Of a stretch of DNA of 64,000 nucleotides, positions 17,276 to 25,983 are shown in pieces. The DNA lies in the NCBI RefSeq assembly GCF_002161675.1, contig NZ_NFIH01000010.1, positions 1-64,000 of the forward strand, given 5' to 3'. The stretch's first letter is position 1; every line of letters begins with the position of its first letter. The stretch is from Pseudoflavonifractor sp. An44 (GTDB lineage Bacteria > Bacillota > Clostridia > Oscillospirales > Oscillospiraceae). Position numbers and translations under genes: made by a program. The notes under the pieces were generated by a model. It saw only the letters and a list, made by a program, of their open reading frames with translations, did not search any database and had not been told where the DNA came from.

Positions 17276-17956
17276 ATGAAAAGTTTGGAAGAGAAGTTGG
17301 GGTATCAGTTTAAAAACCTATCGCTGCTGGAGCACGCTATGACCCATAGCTCCTACGCCAACGAGCACCGCTCGGAGGGCGTGACCAGCAATGAGCGGCT
17401 GGAGTTTTTGGGGGATTCGGTCCTGGGCCTTGTGGTGGCACAGCATTTGTTTTCCTCGCATCCCAACATGCCGGAGGGGGAGCTGACCCGGACCCGTGCA
17501 GCGTTGGTGTGTGAGGAAAGCTTATACGAGGTGGCCAAGGTCCTGGATTTGGGCGCCTATTTGAAGCTGGGTAAGGGCGAGGCCGCCGGAGGCGGGCGCA
17601 CTCGTCCCTCCATTCTGGCCGATGCCACCGAGGCCACGCTGGCGGCGGTGTATCTGGACGGCGGCATGGCCGCCGCGGAGAGCATCATCCGCACCTTTAT
17701 CCTGGACAAGGAGCGGGAGAAAGCGGTGGATCGGGACTATAAGACCGCCTTGCAGGAGCTGGTGCAGCGCAAGCCCGGAGTGAGCGTGAGCTATCGCCTG
17801 GTGCGGGAGATTGGACCGGACCATGCCCGGATTTTCGTCATGGAGGCCGCCGTGGACGGCGTCCCCGCCGGACAGGGTAAGGGCCACACCAAGAAAGAGG
17901 CGGAACAGATGGCGGCCCGAGCCGCCCTGGAGAAGCTGGCCGGAGCGAAAGCCTGA
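17276..17956 (+). CDS. rnc: ribonuclease III
   Basis: The 226-residue endonuclease cuts double-stranded RNA, including rRNA precursors and, in Firmicutes, the long SRP RNA precursor. The signature ERLEFLGDSVLGLVV and the second catalytic acidic region (ADATEATLAAVYLDGG) are present, with a double-stranded-RNA-binding domain from about residue 155. ATG 17276 is chosen over 17264 because GGAGG stands six bases before it. Confidence 0.95.
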   Translation: MKSLEEKLGYQFKNLSLLEHAMTHSSYANEHRSEGVTSNERLEFLGDSVLGLVVAQHLFSSHPNMPEGELTRTRAALVCEESLYEVAKVLDLGAYLKLGKGEAAGGGRTRPSILADATEATLAAVYLDGGMAAAESIIRTFILDKEREKAVDRDYKTALQELVQRKPGVSVSYRLVREIGPDHARIFVMEAAVDGVPAGQGKGHTKKEAEQMAARAALEKLAGAKA

Positions 17957-17963
17957 TGGACCC

Positions 17964-18008
17964 CAAGGGCACCGACGGGTTTGACCCGTGGGTGCCCTTG
18001 TATTTTTG
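17964..18008 (+). terminator. terminator after rnc
   Basis: CAAGGGCACC-g-ACGGGT pairs with ACCCGT-g-GGTGCCCTTG around a TT-G loop and is followed by TATTTTTG. Confidence 0.88.
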
Positions 18009-18026
18009 TGTGAAATTCGATATAAT
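17998..18026 (+). promoter_or_regulatory. promoter for the scpA operon, overlapping the terminator
   Basis: TTGTAT (17998-18003), 17-base spacer, TATAAT (18021-18026). The -35 box is formed by the last bases of the rnc terminator stem and its T run. Confidence 0.65.
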
Positions 18027-18059
18027 AATCTCGATTTCATCCCAAGAGGGGGGAGAAGT

Positions 18060-18851
18060 ATGGATGTCCCGGTATACCATCTGGACAAGGTGGTAAAAGT
18101 AAGACAGGAGGGCATGGAGGACTTCGACGGGCCTCTGGACCTCATTCTCCACCTGCTGAGCAAAAACAAAATCGAAATCCGGGACATCTCCATCACCCTG
18201 CTTCTGGACCAGTACCTGGATTGGATGGAACAGAGGGAGCGGCTGAACCTGGAGGTGGCCAGCGAGTTTGTCATCATGGCCGCCCATCTGGTGTACATCA
18301 AGACCCGCATGCTCCTCTCCATCGACGACGAAGAGGCCTTGAGCGAGATGGAGCAGCTCATGGCGGCCCTGGAGGAGCACCAGCACAAGGAGAGCTATGA
18401 GCGCATCAAGGGGATCACCAGTGTGCTGGCGGGGCGGTACGAGTTCGGGCGGGACTACCTGGTGGGCCAGCCCCAGCCTCTGCCCCAGGAGACGACCTAT
18501 CGCTATCAGCATGACCCGGCAGACCTCACCGAGGCCTTTCGCCGTCTGTTCCAGCGGGGGGAGGGAAATGTCCCGCCGCCCACCCGGGCCTTTCACGGCA
18601 TTGTGGGCCGGGAGCCTTACCCGGTGGAGACCAAGGCCCGGTGGATTCTGGACCAGCTGACCACCCTGGGAGTCACCCACTTCCGGGCCCTGTTTCGAGG
18701 CAGCAAGAGCCGCTCCGAGATTGTGGCCACCTTTCTGGCGGTGCTGGAGCTGTGTAAATCCAATCAAATTTATCTGGCTGGCACCGGGGAGGACAGCACC
18801 TTGACCTGTACCCACCCGGAGCCCCAGGCGGCGGAGGACGGAGGAGCCTGA
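18060..18851 (+). CDS. scpA: segregation and condensation protein A
   Basis: The 263-residue kleisin bridges the SMC heads in the SMC-ScpAB condensin. It opens with a kleisin N-terminal helix region (FDGPLDLILHLLSKNKIEIRDISI) and ends with a winged-helix segment (SRSEIVATFLAVLELCKSNQI). ATG 18060 follows a GGGGGGAG site; earlier codons lie upstream of the promoter's -10. scpB follows after two bases. Confidence 0.94.
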   Translation: MDVPVYHLDKVVKVRQEGMEDFDGPLDLILHLLSKNKIEIRDISITLLLDQYLDWMEQRERLNLEVASEFVIMAAHLVYIKTRMLLSIDDEEALSEMEQLMAALEEHQHKESYERIKGITSVLAGRYEFGRDYLVGQPQPLPQETTYRYQHDPADLTEAFRRLFQRGEGNVPPPTRAFHGIVGREPYPVETKARWILDQLTTLGVTHFRALFRGSKSRSEIVATFLAVLELCKSNQIYLAGTGEDSTLTCTHPEPQAAEDGGA

Positions 18852-18853
18852 GC

Positions 18854-19456
18854 ATGGAATTGAAGGAGTTGGAATGCACCATAGAGGGCATCCTATTTGC
18901 AGCCGGGGACCCGGTGCCGGTGGAGCGCATGGCCGCCACCCTGGAGCAGGATGTGGAGACGGTGGACAGCGTGTGCCGGAAGCTGGCCGACGAGTACCGC
19001 TACCAGCGCCGGGGCATCTGTCTGGTGCGCACCGAGCACAGCTGGCAGATGTGCACTGCCCCGGAGTACGCAGACCCCGTCCGTAAGACCTTGGAGCACC
19101 GCAAGCCCCCCAAGCTGTCCCAGACCGCCCTGGAGGTGCTGGCCATTGTGGCCTACTTCCAGCCAGTGACCCGGGCGTACATTGAGCAGATTCGGGGTGT
19201 GGACAGCTCCTACACTGTGGGCATCCTGCTGGAGCGGAAGCTCATCGAGGAAGCGGGGCGACTGGCGGTCCCGGGCCGTCCCATGCAGTTTCGCACCACC
19301 CACCACTTTTTGCGCACCTTTGGTCTGACCAGCCTGGACGAGCTGCCCGAGCTGCCCTCGGCCAGCCAGGAGGGCACCCAGCTGACCCTGGATTTGGAGT
19401 CGGCCATCGCCAAGATGCAGGAGGACGAGGGGGAAGAACCCTCGGGTGAGGCATGA
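18854..19456 (+). CDS. scpB: segregation and condensation protein B
   Basis: The 200-residue partner of ScpA has two winged-helix domains. Motifs include IEGILFAAGDPVP at the start and PKLSQTALEVLAIVAYFQPVTRAYIEQIRGV in the middle. As known for the family it dimerises and binds the kleisin core. Its end overlaps the ATG of the next gene by four bases. Confidence 0.94.
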   Translation: MELKELECTIEGILFAAGDPVPVERMAATLEQDVETVDSVCRKLADEYRYQRRGICLVRTEHSWQMCTAPEYADPVRKTLEHRKPPKLSQTALEVLAIVAYFQPVTRAYIEQIRGVDSSYTVGILLERKLIEEAGRLAVPGRPMQFRTTHHFLRTFGLTSLDELPELPSASQEGTQLTLDLESAIAKMQEDEGEEPSGEA

Positions 19457-20118
19457 TGATTTGGATTGTACTGGGCTGCGTGGTCCTGGCCCTGGCGCTG
19501 CTTCTGCTGGTGCCTGTGCGGGCCAAGGCCAGCTACAGCCAGGAGGGAGTTCGGCTGGCCCTGGCGCTGGGGCCCATCACCGTTCCGGTGGTGCCCAGAC
19601 CCGCCAAACGGCCCAAGAAAAAGAAAAAGCAGCCCAAGGAACCGAAAAAAATACCCCAGTCGGAGAAAGAGAAAACCAAGAATCTGTTGGGGAACCTTTT
19701 GAACCCCGGCTCGTGGAAGAAGTTCCAACGCTATCTGCCCCTCATCTGTGAAGCGGCAGGGGAGCTGCGCCGGAAGATCATCGTGCGCAAGCTAAAGATG
19801 CACCTGATCTGGGCAGGGAAGGACCCCGCCTCCGCTGCCATTGGCTACGGAATGATCAACGGGGTCATCGGCGGCATCTGGAACCTCATCGACGGCAACT
19901 TCCGGGTGAAGGACCACAAATTTGTGGTGGACCTGGACTACGACAAAAAGGAGCCCCAGGTGTCGGCTCAGGCGGAGCTCTCCCTGACCGTGGGCCAGTG
20001 CCTCAGCTTTGCCCTGCGATATATCAAAAAACTGGCGGCCATCAAGGCCGAAGAGGGTGGAACCACCCAGCACTCCAAGGAGGTAAATAGTCATGAGCGA
20101 ACAAAAGCATCCCATTAA
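19453..20118 (+). CDS. DUF2953 membrane protein
   Basis: The 221-residue protein has one N-terminal membrane segment (about 3-22), a charged lysine-rich linker (about 52-78) and a C-terminal amphipathic region. This layout and its place between scpB and ytfJ match DUF2953 proteins, found beside ytfJ in many spore formers. The family's function is not established; a role in the spore or cell envelope is inferred from the neighbourhood. The ytfJ start lies inside its last 26 bases. Confidence 0.75.
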   Translation: MMIWIVLGCVVLALALLLLVPVRAKASYSQEGVRLALALGPITVPVVPRPAKRPKKKKKQPKEPKKIPQSEKEKTKNLLGNLLNPGSWKKFQRYLPLICEAAGELRRKIIVRKLKMHLIWAGKDPASAAIGYGMINGVIGGIWNLIDGNFRVKDHKFVVDLDYDKKEPQVSAQAELSLTVGQCLSFALRYIKKLAAIKAEEGGTTQHSKEVNSHERTKASH

Positions 20119-20494
20119 TGAAGTGTTGCAGACGACCATGAGCCGGATTCGTGAGATGGTGGACACCAACACGGTGGTGGGCCAGCCCATCGTCACCGCC
20201 GACGGCGTGACCATCATCCCCGTGTCCAAGCTGTCCTTTGGCTTTGCCACTGGCGGCTCCGACTTTGGCAAGACCCCCAACGTGGAAAAGAACTTCGGCG
20301 GCGGGGCCGGGGCCGGGGTCAACGTCACCCCCGTGGCCTTCCTCATTGTCAAGGATGGCAGCGTGCGGCTGCTGCCCGTGGCGCCTCCCGCCGGGGACTC
20401 GGTGGGCCGGGTGGTGGACCTGGTGCCTGAGATGTTTGAAAAGGTCACCGGATATATCGACAAAAAGACCGGCACGGATAAGAGCGGAGAATAA
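20093..20494 (+). CDS. ytfJ: spore protein YtfJ (GerW family)
   Basis: The 133-residue protein shows the GerW features: EVLQTTMSRIREMVDTNTVVGQPI near the start, then a glycine-rich segment and VTPVAFLIVKDGSVRLLPV. In Bacillus, GerW/YtfJ is a forespore protein needed for full lytic-enzyme-dependent germination. Its presence supports a spore-forming host. AAGGAGG is well placed ahead of the ATG. Confidence 0.9.
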   Translation: MSEQKHPINEVLQTTMSRIREMVDTNTVVGQPIVTADGVTIIPVSKLSFGFATGGSDFGKTPNVEKNFGGGAGAGVNVTPVAFLIVKDGSVRLLPVAPPAGDSVGRVVDLVPEMFEKVTGYIDKKTGTDKSGE

Positions 20495-20541
20495 AGGTGA
20501 TACTACTCCCATCTGATACCTTGGATGGGAGTGACCTTTTT
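20493..20541 (+). terminator. terminator-like hairpin overlapping the dacF start region
   Basis: AAAGGT and ACTCCCATC pair with GATGGGAGT and ACCTTT, followed by a run of T. The TTG start of dacF immediately follows, and the GGGAG that would act as its Shine-Dalgarno site lies in the 3' arm. Confidence 0.75.
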
Positions 20542-21677
20542 TGAGGAAGATTGCGGCCCTGTTGCTGGCCTTGACGCTATTATTTGGTACCTCCGCCCCG
20601 GCGGGAGCGGTGTCCACCTCCGCCTCGTCGGCGGTGCTCATGGATGTGGGGTCCGGGCGTGTGCTCTTTGAGGAAGACATGCACACACCCCGCCCCATTG
20701 CCAGCATCACCAAACTGATGACCGCCCTGGTGGCAGTGGAGGAGACCTCCGACCTGTCCCAGGTCATCACCGTAGAACCGGAATGGCTGGAGGGGGTGGA
20801 GGGCTCTTCTCTCTATCTCAAGGCAGGGGACCAGCTGACTCTGGAGACCCTGCTCTACGGGCTTCTACTCCAGTCGGGCAACGATGCCGCCCAGGTCATC
20901 GCCTGCTGGATTGGGGAGGACCTGGAGGGCTTTGCCCAGCTTATGAATGAGAAGGCCCGGGAGCTTGGCATGACCAACACCCATTTTACCAACCCCAGCG
21001 GCCTCAACCAGGAGGAGCACTACTCTTCCGCCTATGACATGGCCCTTCTAGCCTGCGCCTGCCTGGAAAACCCCACGGTGGCCAACATCTGTGCCACCCA
21101 GAACATTTCCTTGGAAGGGCGCACCTTCGTCAACCACAATAAGCTTCTGTGGCTGGAGGAGGACTGCGTGGGCATGAAGACCGGGTACACCGAGGCCTCC
21201 GGCCGCACTCTGGTGTCGGCGGCCACCCGGGGGGCGCAGACCCTGGTGTGCGTCACCCTCAATGACCCGGATGACTGGGACGACCACCAGGCCCTGCTCC
21301 ACTACGGCTTTGATACCTACCCGGTCACCCAGCTGTGCGGGGAGGGGACAACGGTGGGCCAGGCAGCGGTGGCGGGCAGTGTGCAGCCCACGGTGTCCCT
21401 GGTTGCCCAGGGGGACTGCTGGTACCCGCTGGCGGAGGGAGAACAGCTGGACATGCAGCTGGACGTATACTCGCCCTTGACCGCCCCCATCCCCGCCGGG
21501 ACCCAGGTAGGTACCGCCCGCTGGATTTTGGACGGGGAAGTGGTGGCGGAGATGCCCGTGGAGACGGGGACCGGGGTGGAAGACGGCCGATGGAAACCCA
21601 ACGCCCTGGTGCGCTGGTGGATGGGCCTGTGGGGAAAGAGCTGGGAGACCACCGTGCCCGGCATGGGACTGATTTAG
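20541..21677 (+). CDS. dacF: D-alanyl-D-alanine carboxypeptidase (DacF-like)
   Basis: This 378-residue penicillin-binding protein trims the terminal D-Ala from peptidoglycan stems. A signal peptide (about 1-24) precedes the three serine-peptidase motifs SITK (ASITKLM), SGN (SGNDAAQV) and KTG (MKTGYT), and a C-terminal beta domain follows. A DacF or DacB role in spore cortex is suggested by the ytfJ neighbourhood. The start appears to be TTG at 20541, directly after a terminator-like hairpin that contains the ribosome-binding site. Confidence 0.9.
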   Translation: MRKIAALLLALTLLFGTSAPAGAVSTSASSAVLMDVGSGRVLFEEDMHTPRPIASITKLMTALVAVEETSDLSQVITVEPEWLEGVEGSSLYLKAGDQLTLETLLYGLLLQSGNDAAQVIACWIGEDLEGFAQLMNEKARELGMTNTHFTNPSGLNQEEHYSSAYDMALLACACLENPTVANICATQNISLEGRTFVNHNKLLWLEEDCVGMKTGYTEASGRTLVSAATRGAQTLVCVTLNDPDDWDDHQALLHYGFDTYPVTQLCGEGTTVGQAAVAGSVQPTVSLVAQGDCWYPLAEGEQLDMQLDVYSPLTAPIPAGTQVGTARWILDGEVVAEMPVETGTGVEDGRWKPNALVRWWMGLWGKSWETTVPGMGLI

Positions 21678-21694
21678 ACAAGGAGCGTGAGCGC

Positions 21695-22399
21695 GTGGAG
21701 GAACGGATACAGAAGATTCTCTCCGGGGCCGGGATCTGTTCCCGGCGCAAGGCGGAGGAGTATTTGAACGCAGGGCGGGTGCAGGTCAACGGACGGGTGG
21801 CCGCCCTGGGAGAGAAGGCGGACCCCCAGCGGGACCACATCCAGGTGGACGGGGTGGCATTGACCCAGCCCCGCCGCCATACATATCTCATGCTCCACAA
21901 GCCCAGGGGGTACGTCACAACCCTCTCGGACGAGAAGGAGCGCAAGACGGTGGCCCAGCTGGTGGCAGACTGCGGGGTGCGGGTATGGCCAGTGGGACGG
22001 CTGGACATGGACTCGGAGGGGCTGCTGCTGCTCACCGACGACGGAGACCTCACCCACAAGCTCACCCATCCCTCCCACGAGGTGCGCAAGGAGTACCACG
22101 TCCAGGTCACCGGAGACGTGGCGGCGGCCCTGCCTGTTCTCTCCAAGCCCATGGTGGTGGACGGGGAGAACATGGTGGCCGACGAGGTGGAGCCTCTGGG
22201 GCCCCAGAAGCTGAAAATCGTCATTCATCAGGGGAAAAACCGCCAAGTGCGGCGGATGTGCGCCGCCGCCGGGGTCACCGTCACCCGTCTGGTGCGGGTG
22301 CGGGAGGGCAATCTCCGGCTGGGAAACCTGAAACGGGGCACCTGGCGGACCCTGACCGCAGGGGAGATGCAGGAATTGTTTCATGAAATTTGCAAGTGA
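21695..22399 (+). CDS. rluB: rRNA pseudouridine synthase (RsuA/RluB family)
   Basis: The 234-residue enzyme has an N-terminal S4 RNA-binding domain (RIQKILSGAGICSRRKAEEYL) and a catalytic domain with PVGRLDMDSEGLLLLTDDGDL, in which the aspartate of GRLD is the nucleophile. It should isomerise a uridine in 23S rRNA. The GTG at 21695 lies nine bases after AAGGAG; the frame is open far upstream within dacF, but those codons are a shadow of dacF. Confidence 0.92.
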   Translation: MEERIQKILSGAGICSRRKAEEYLNAGRVQVNGRVAALGEKADPQRDHIQVDGVALTQPRRHTYLMLHKPRGYVTTLSDEKERKTVAQLVADCGVRVWPVGRLDMDSEGLLLLTDDGDLTHKLTHPSHEVRKEYHVQVTGDVAAALPVLSKPMVVDGENMVADEVEPLGPQKLKIVIHQGKNRQVRRMCAAAGVTVTRLVRVREGNLRLGNLKRGTWRTLTAGEMQELFHEICK

Positions 22400-22422
22400 C
22401 GGTAAACTTCTTGCAAAACCTC

Positions 22423-22451
22423 TTGCATTTTACCAAAAGAGCGAGTATGAT
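22423..22451 (+). promoter_or_regulatory. promoter for the RpiR-type regulator
   Basis: TTGCAT (22423-22428), 17-base spacer, TATGAT (22446-22451). Confidence 0.7.
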
Positions 22452-22472
22452 AGGACAGAGAAACAATGATGG

Positions 22473-22506
22473 AAATCGGCGGCCCTTGGTGGTACGCCGA
22501 TTTTCT
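22473..22506 (+). terminator. leader hairpin with T run, possible attenuator
   Basis: AAATCGGCG (22473-22481) pairs with CGCCGATTT (22495-22503), followed by TTTTC. It sits between the promoter and the regulator gene, so it could end transcription early. Confidence 0.55.
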
Positions 22507-22536
22507 TGGGCAAGGAGCCAGTGAGGGGGAACCGCT

Positions 22537-23409
22537 GTGAGTCGGGATATTTTGACGCTAATTCAGAGCAATATGGGCACATTTTCCAAGGGCCAAAAAT
22601 TGATTGGCCGTTTTATTTTGGAGAATTACGACAAGGCGGCGTTTATGACGGCAGCCAAGCTGGGACAGACGGTGCGCATCAGCGAGTCCACGGTGGTGCG
22701 CTTTGCCGCCGAGCTGGGCTTTGACGGTTACCCTGCCATGCAGCGGGCCTTGCAGGAGATGATTCGCAGCAAGCTCACCACCGTGCAGCGCATTGAGGTG
22801 TCCAACGACCGACTGGGGGACCACGACCTGCTGGAGAAGGTGGTGCAGTCGGACATTGAGAAAATCCGTACATCCCTGGAGGAGCTGAGCCGGGAGGAGT
22901 TCTCGGCGATTGTGGAGGCCATTGTCAAGGCCAAACATATCTACATCCTGGGCGTACGCTCGGCGGCCGCCCTGTCCGATTTCCTGGCTTTCTATTTCAA
23001 CCTGATTTTTGACAACGTGCGCCAGGTGCACACCACCCTGGCCAGCGAGATGTTTGAGCAGATGCTCCGGGTGGGAGAGGGAGATGTGGTCATCGGCATC
23101 AGCTTTCCCCGCTACTCCACCCGCACGGTGCGGGCCATGGAGTTTGCCCGGGACCAGGGGGCCACGGTGGTAGCCCTCACCGATAGCGCCATGTCGCCCC
23201 TCTATGATACGGCCAACCTCCGCCTGCTGGCCAAGAGCGACATGGCCTCCTTTGTGGACTCCCTGGTGGCTCCGCTGTCCATCCTCAACGCCCTGATTGC
23301 GGCGGTGGGACGGAAGAAGGAGGCGGAGGTCACCGCCACCTTTGAGCGGCTGGAGAACATCTGGGACGAGTATCAGGTGTATGAGAAGGTGGAGTATGAC
23401 GGGAAGTAA
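22537..23409 (+). CDS. MurR/RpiR-family transcription regulator
   Basis: The 290-residue protein has an N-terminal helix-turn-helix of the RpiR type (ESTVVRFAAELGFDGYPAMQRALQ, about 45-75) and a C-terminal SIS sugar-phosphate isomerase domain (about 130-260, with YILGVRSAAALSDFLAF). Such regulators sense phosphorylated sugars. No sugar operon is adjacent, so the target is unclear. GTG start; the upstream GAGGGGG is rather close to an ideal site. Confidence 0.88.
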   Translation: MSRDILTLIQSNMGTFSKGQKLIGRFILENYDKAAFMTAAKLGQTVRISESTVVRFAAELGFDGYPAMQRALQEMIRSKLTTVQRIEVSNDRLGDHDLLEKVVQSDIEKIRTSLEELSREEFSAIVEAIVKAKHIYILGVRSAAALSDFLAFYFNLIFDNVRQVHTTLASEMFEQMLRVGEGDVVIGISFPRYSTRTVRAMEFARDQGATVVALTDSAMSPLYDTANLRLLAKSDMASFVDSLVAPLSILNALIAAVGRKKEAEVTATFERLENIWDEYQVYEKVEYDGK

Positions 23410-23441
23410 TCAAACACGCCCGAGAGAGGAATGGAACGACG

Positions 23442-24707
23442 GTGAGTAGAGAAAACGTAATCGTGGTGGGAGCGGGAGCTGCCGGAATGATGGCGGCCAT
23501 TTCCGCCGCCAGAGGTGGGGCCCAGGTGGTGCTGGTGGAGCCCAATGAGAAGGTGGGGCGCAAGCTGTACATCACTGGAAAGGGGCGGTGCAACGTCACC
23601 AATCACTGTTCCACGGAAGAGATGATGGCCTCCATTCCCCGCAACGGCAAGTTCTTGTACAGTGCCCTGTCCCGGTTTGACGCCCAGGCCACCATGGACT
23701 TTTTTGAGGACCTGGGGGTCAAGCTAAAAGTGGAGCGGGGGAACCGGGTCTTTCCCGTCTCGGACAAGGCCGCCGACATCATCGACGCCCTGTTTTTCGA
23801 GCTGCGCCGCCTGGGTGTGGAGCTGCGCCGGGACCGGGTCACGGGCTTGAAGCTCCAAGACGGCCAGGTGGTGGGGGTGACCACCCAGCACAGCCCCCAG
23901 GGCCTGGAGGCGGGCTGCGTCATCCTGGCCACCGGAGGGGCCTCCTATCCTCGCACTGGCTCCACTGGGGACGGCTATCGGCTGGCCCAGCAGGCGGGGC
24001 ATGAGATCGTCCCGGTGCGGGGCTCCCTGGTGCCCCTGGAGTCCTCCGACCCCTGCTGTAAGCAGATGCAGGGGCTGTCCCTGCGCAACGTGGAGGTGCG
24101 GGCGAAAAATAAAAAGGGAAAAGTGGTCTACCAGGAGATGGGGGAGATGCTCTTCACCCACTTTGGCCTGTCTGGGCCTCTGGTGCTCTCCGCCTCTGCC
24201 CATATGAACTTCCAGCGGGACCACTATACCCTGCACATTGACTTAAAGCCCGCTCTGGATGAGGGCAAGTTGGACGCCCGGCTGGTGCGGGACTTCACGG
24301 ATCGGGCCAACCAGAACATGGGCAACGCCCTGGGCGGGCTGCTGCCCCAGTCCATGATTCCCGTGGTGGCCAGCCGAGCGGGCATTCCCTTGGATACCAA
24401 GGCCCATGATTTGCGGCGGGAACAGCGGCGCAGCCTGCTGGAGACGCTGAAGGACTTCTCGGTGGAGGTGTCCGGGCCCCGTCCGGTGGAAGAGGCCATT
24501 GTCACCGCCGGAGGCGTGAAGGTGGGGGAGGTAGACCCCAAGACCATGCAGTCCAAGAAGGTGCAGGGGCTCTTCTTTGCCGGGGAGCTGTTGGACGTGG
24601 ATGCCTATACCGGCGGATTCAACCTGCAAATTGCCTGGGCCACCGGCTGGGTGGCGGGACAGGCAGTCACAGAATATTTAGAGAAAAAGGACGGCGCAGC
24701 GCAATGA
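23442..24707 (+). CDS. NAD(P)/FAD-dependent oxidoreductase, BaiN/HI0933 family
   Basis: The 421-residue flavoprotein opens with the FAD-binding VVGAGAAGMMAAISAARGG and the family stretch GRKLYITGKGRCNVTN. It ends with FFAGELLDVDAYTGGFNLQIA. Some members (BaiN) reduce bile-acid intermediates in gut Clostridia, but the family is broad and the position before cmk is conserved in many Firmicutes, so a housekeeping role is equally likely. GTG start. The stop overlaps the cmk ATG (ATGA). Confidence 0.9.
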   Translation: MSRENVIVVGAGAAGMMAAISAARGGAQVVLVEPNEKVGRKLYITGKGRCNVTNHCSTEEMMASIPRNGKFLYSALSRFDAQATMDFFEDLGVKLKVERGNRVFPVSDKAADIIDALFFELRRLGVELRRDRVTGLKLQDGQVVGVTTQHSPQGLEAGCVILATGGASYPRTGSTGDGYRLAQQAGHEIVPVRGSLVPLESSDPCCKQMQGLSLRNVEVRAKNKKGKVVYQEMGEMLFTHFGLSGPLVLSASAHMNFQRDHYTLHIDLKPALDEGKLDARLVRDFTDRANQNMGNALGGLLPQSMIPVVASRAGIPLDTKAHDLRREQRRSLLETLKDFSVEVSGPRPVEEAIVTAGGVKVGEVDPKTMQSKKVQGLFFAGELLDVDAYTGGFNLQIAWATGWVAGQAVTEYLEKKDGAAQ

Positions 24708-25396
24708 AGTATTACAGCATAGCCATCGACGGCCCGTCCGGGGCGGGGAAATCCACCCTGGCCCGGGCTTTGGCCCAGGAGATGGGATATCTCTATGTGG
24801 ACACCGGGGCCATTTATCGCACGGTGGGATTGGCGGTCCAGCGCCGAGGCGTGGACCCCAGCGACCCCCAGGCGGTGGAGCAGGTCCTGGGCCAGGTGGA
24901 TATCACCATGGGCCATGGGGAGGATGGACAGCAGCGGATGTATCTGGACGGGGAGGACGTCTCCCAGGCCATCCGCCAGCATGTGATCTCCGGCTACGCC
25001 TCCAAGGTGGCAGCCCTGGCCCCTGTGCGGGCCTTCTTGCTCAACAAGCAGCGGCACCTGGCAGACAACCACAACGTCATCATGGACGGCCGGGACATCG
25101 GCACGGTGGTGCTGCCCCAGGCGGACGTGAAGATTTTCCTCACCGCTGACGCCAAGGACCGGGCCCAGCGCCGCTATCTGGAGCTTCTGGAGCGGGGCCA
25201 GCAGGCCGACCTGGAGCAGATTTTAGCCGACGTGGTGGAGCGGGACCGACAGGACATGGAGCGGGCCATTGCCCCCCTGAAACAGGCGGAGGACGCCACC
25301 GTGGTGGACACCACCGGCAAGGACCTGGAGGAGAGCCACAAGCTGCTGCTGGAGACCATTGTGGCCAAGCTGGGAAGGGAGGGCGTGCGCCCATGA
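24704..25396 (+). CDS. cmk: cytidylate kinase
   Basis: This 230-residue kinase phosphorylates CMP and dCMP with ATP. The P-loop IDGPSGAGKSTLARAL is near the start, YVDTGAIYRTVGL binds the nucleotide, and MDGRDIGTVVLPQADVKIFLTA is the family's central block. It is coupled by four-base overlaps to the flavoprotein gene before and plsC after. Confidence 0.95.
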   Translation: MKYYSIAIDGPSGAGKSTLARALAQEMGYLYVDTGAIYRTVGLAVQRRGVDPSDPQAVEQVLGQVDITMGHGEDGQQRMYLDGEDVSQAIRQHVISGYASKVAALAPVRAFLLNKQRHLADNHNVIMDGRDIGTVVLPQADVKIFLTADAKDRAQRRYLELLERGQQADLEQILADVVERDRQDMERAIAPLKQAEDATVVDTTGKDLEESHKLLLETIVAKLGREGVRP

Positions 25397-25983
25397 ATCG
25401 ACTGTATGCTGTGCTGTACCCCCTGATTTGGATTTTCATGCGAATCTTCCACCCCTGGAAAGCCGAGGGCCGGGAGAACGTGCCAGAGGGGGCCGTGGTG
25501 ATGTGCGGCAACCACACCACCTTGGGAGACCCCATTTATGTGGTGTGCGCCTTAGGCTGGAGGTGCCAAACCCGCATCATTGCAAAAGAAGAGCTGATGA
25601 AGATTCCCGTCCTGGGCTTTTTGCTGGGAAAGGCGGGCATCATCGGCATCAAGCGAGGCAAGGCGGATGTGGCCGCCATCAAGGAGGCCATGCGGGTGCT
25701 GCACAACGGGGAGAAGCTGCTGCTCTTCCCTGAGGGAACCCGTGTGAAAGAGGGGGAGAACGCCGCGGCCCACACCGGAGCCGCCATGTTTGCCACCCGT
25801 ACCGGGACCATGCTTCTCCCGGTGTACATCTCCCCCAAGAAGAAGCTGTTCCGCAAGACCCGGGTGGTGTTTGGTAAGCCCTATGCCCCCGTCTACGAGG
25901 GGAGAAAAGCGGGACCGGAGGATTATCAGCGCATTGCTGACGACCTCATGGACCGGATTCATCATTTGGGAGGTGGCGTATGA
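25393..25983 (+). CDS. plsC: 1-acyl-sn-glycerol-3-phosphate acyltransferase
   Basis: The 196-residue membrane-associated enzyme adds the second acyl chain to form phosphatidic acid. It has the catalytic HX4D motif in NHTTLGDP and the glycerol-phosphate-binding FPEGTR. It completes the PlsX-ACP pathway seen upstream. Four-base overlaps link it with cmk and ispH. Confidence 0.93.
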   Translation: MNRLYAVLYPLIWIFMRIFHPWKAEGRENVPEGAVVMCGNHTTLGDPIYVVCALGWRCQTRIIAKEELMKIPVLGFLLGKAGIIGIKRGKADVAAIKEAMRVLHNGEKLLLFPEGTRVKEGENAAAHTGAAMFATRTGTMLLPVYISPKKKLFRKTRVVFGKPYAPVYEGRKAGPEDYQRIADDLMDRIHHLGGGV

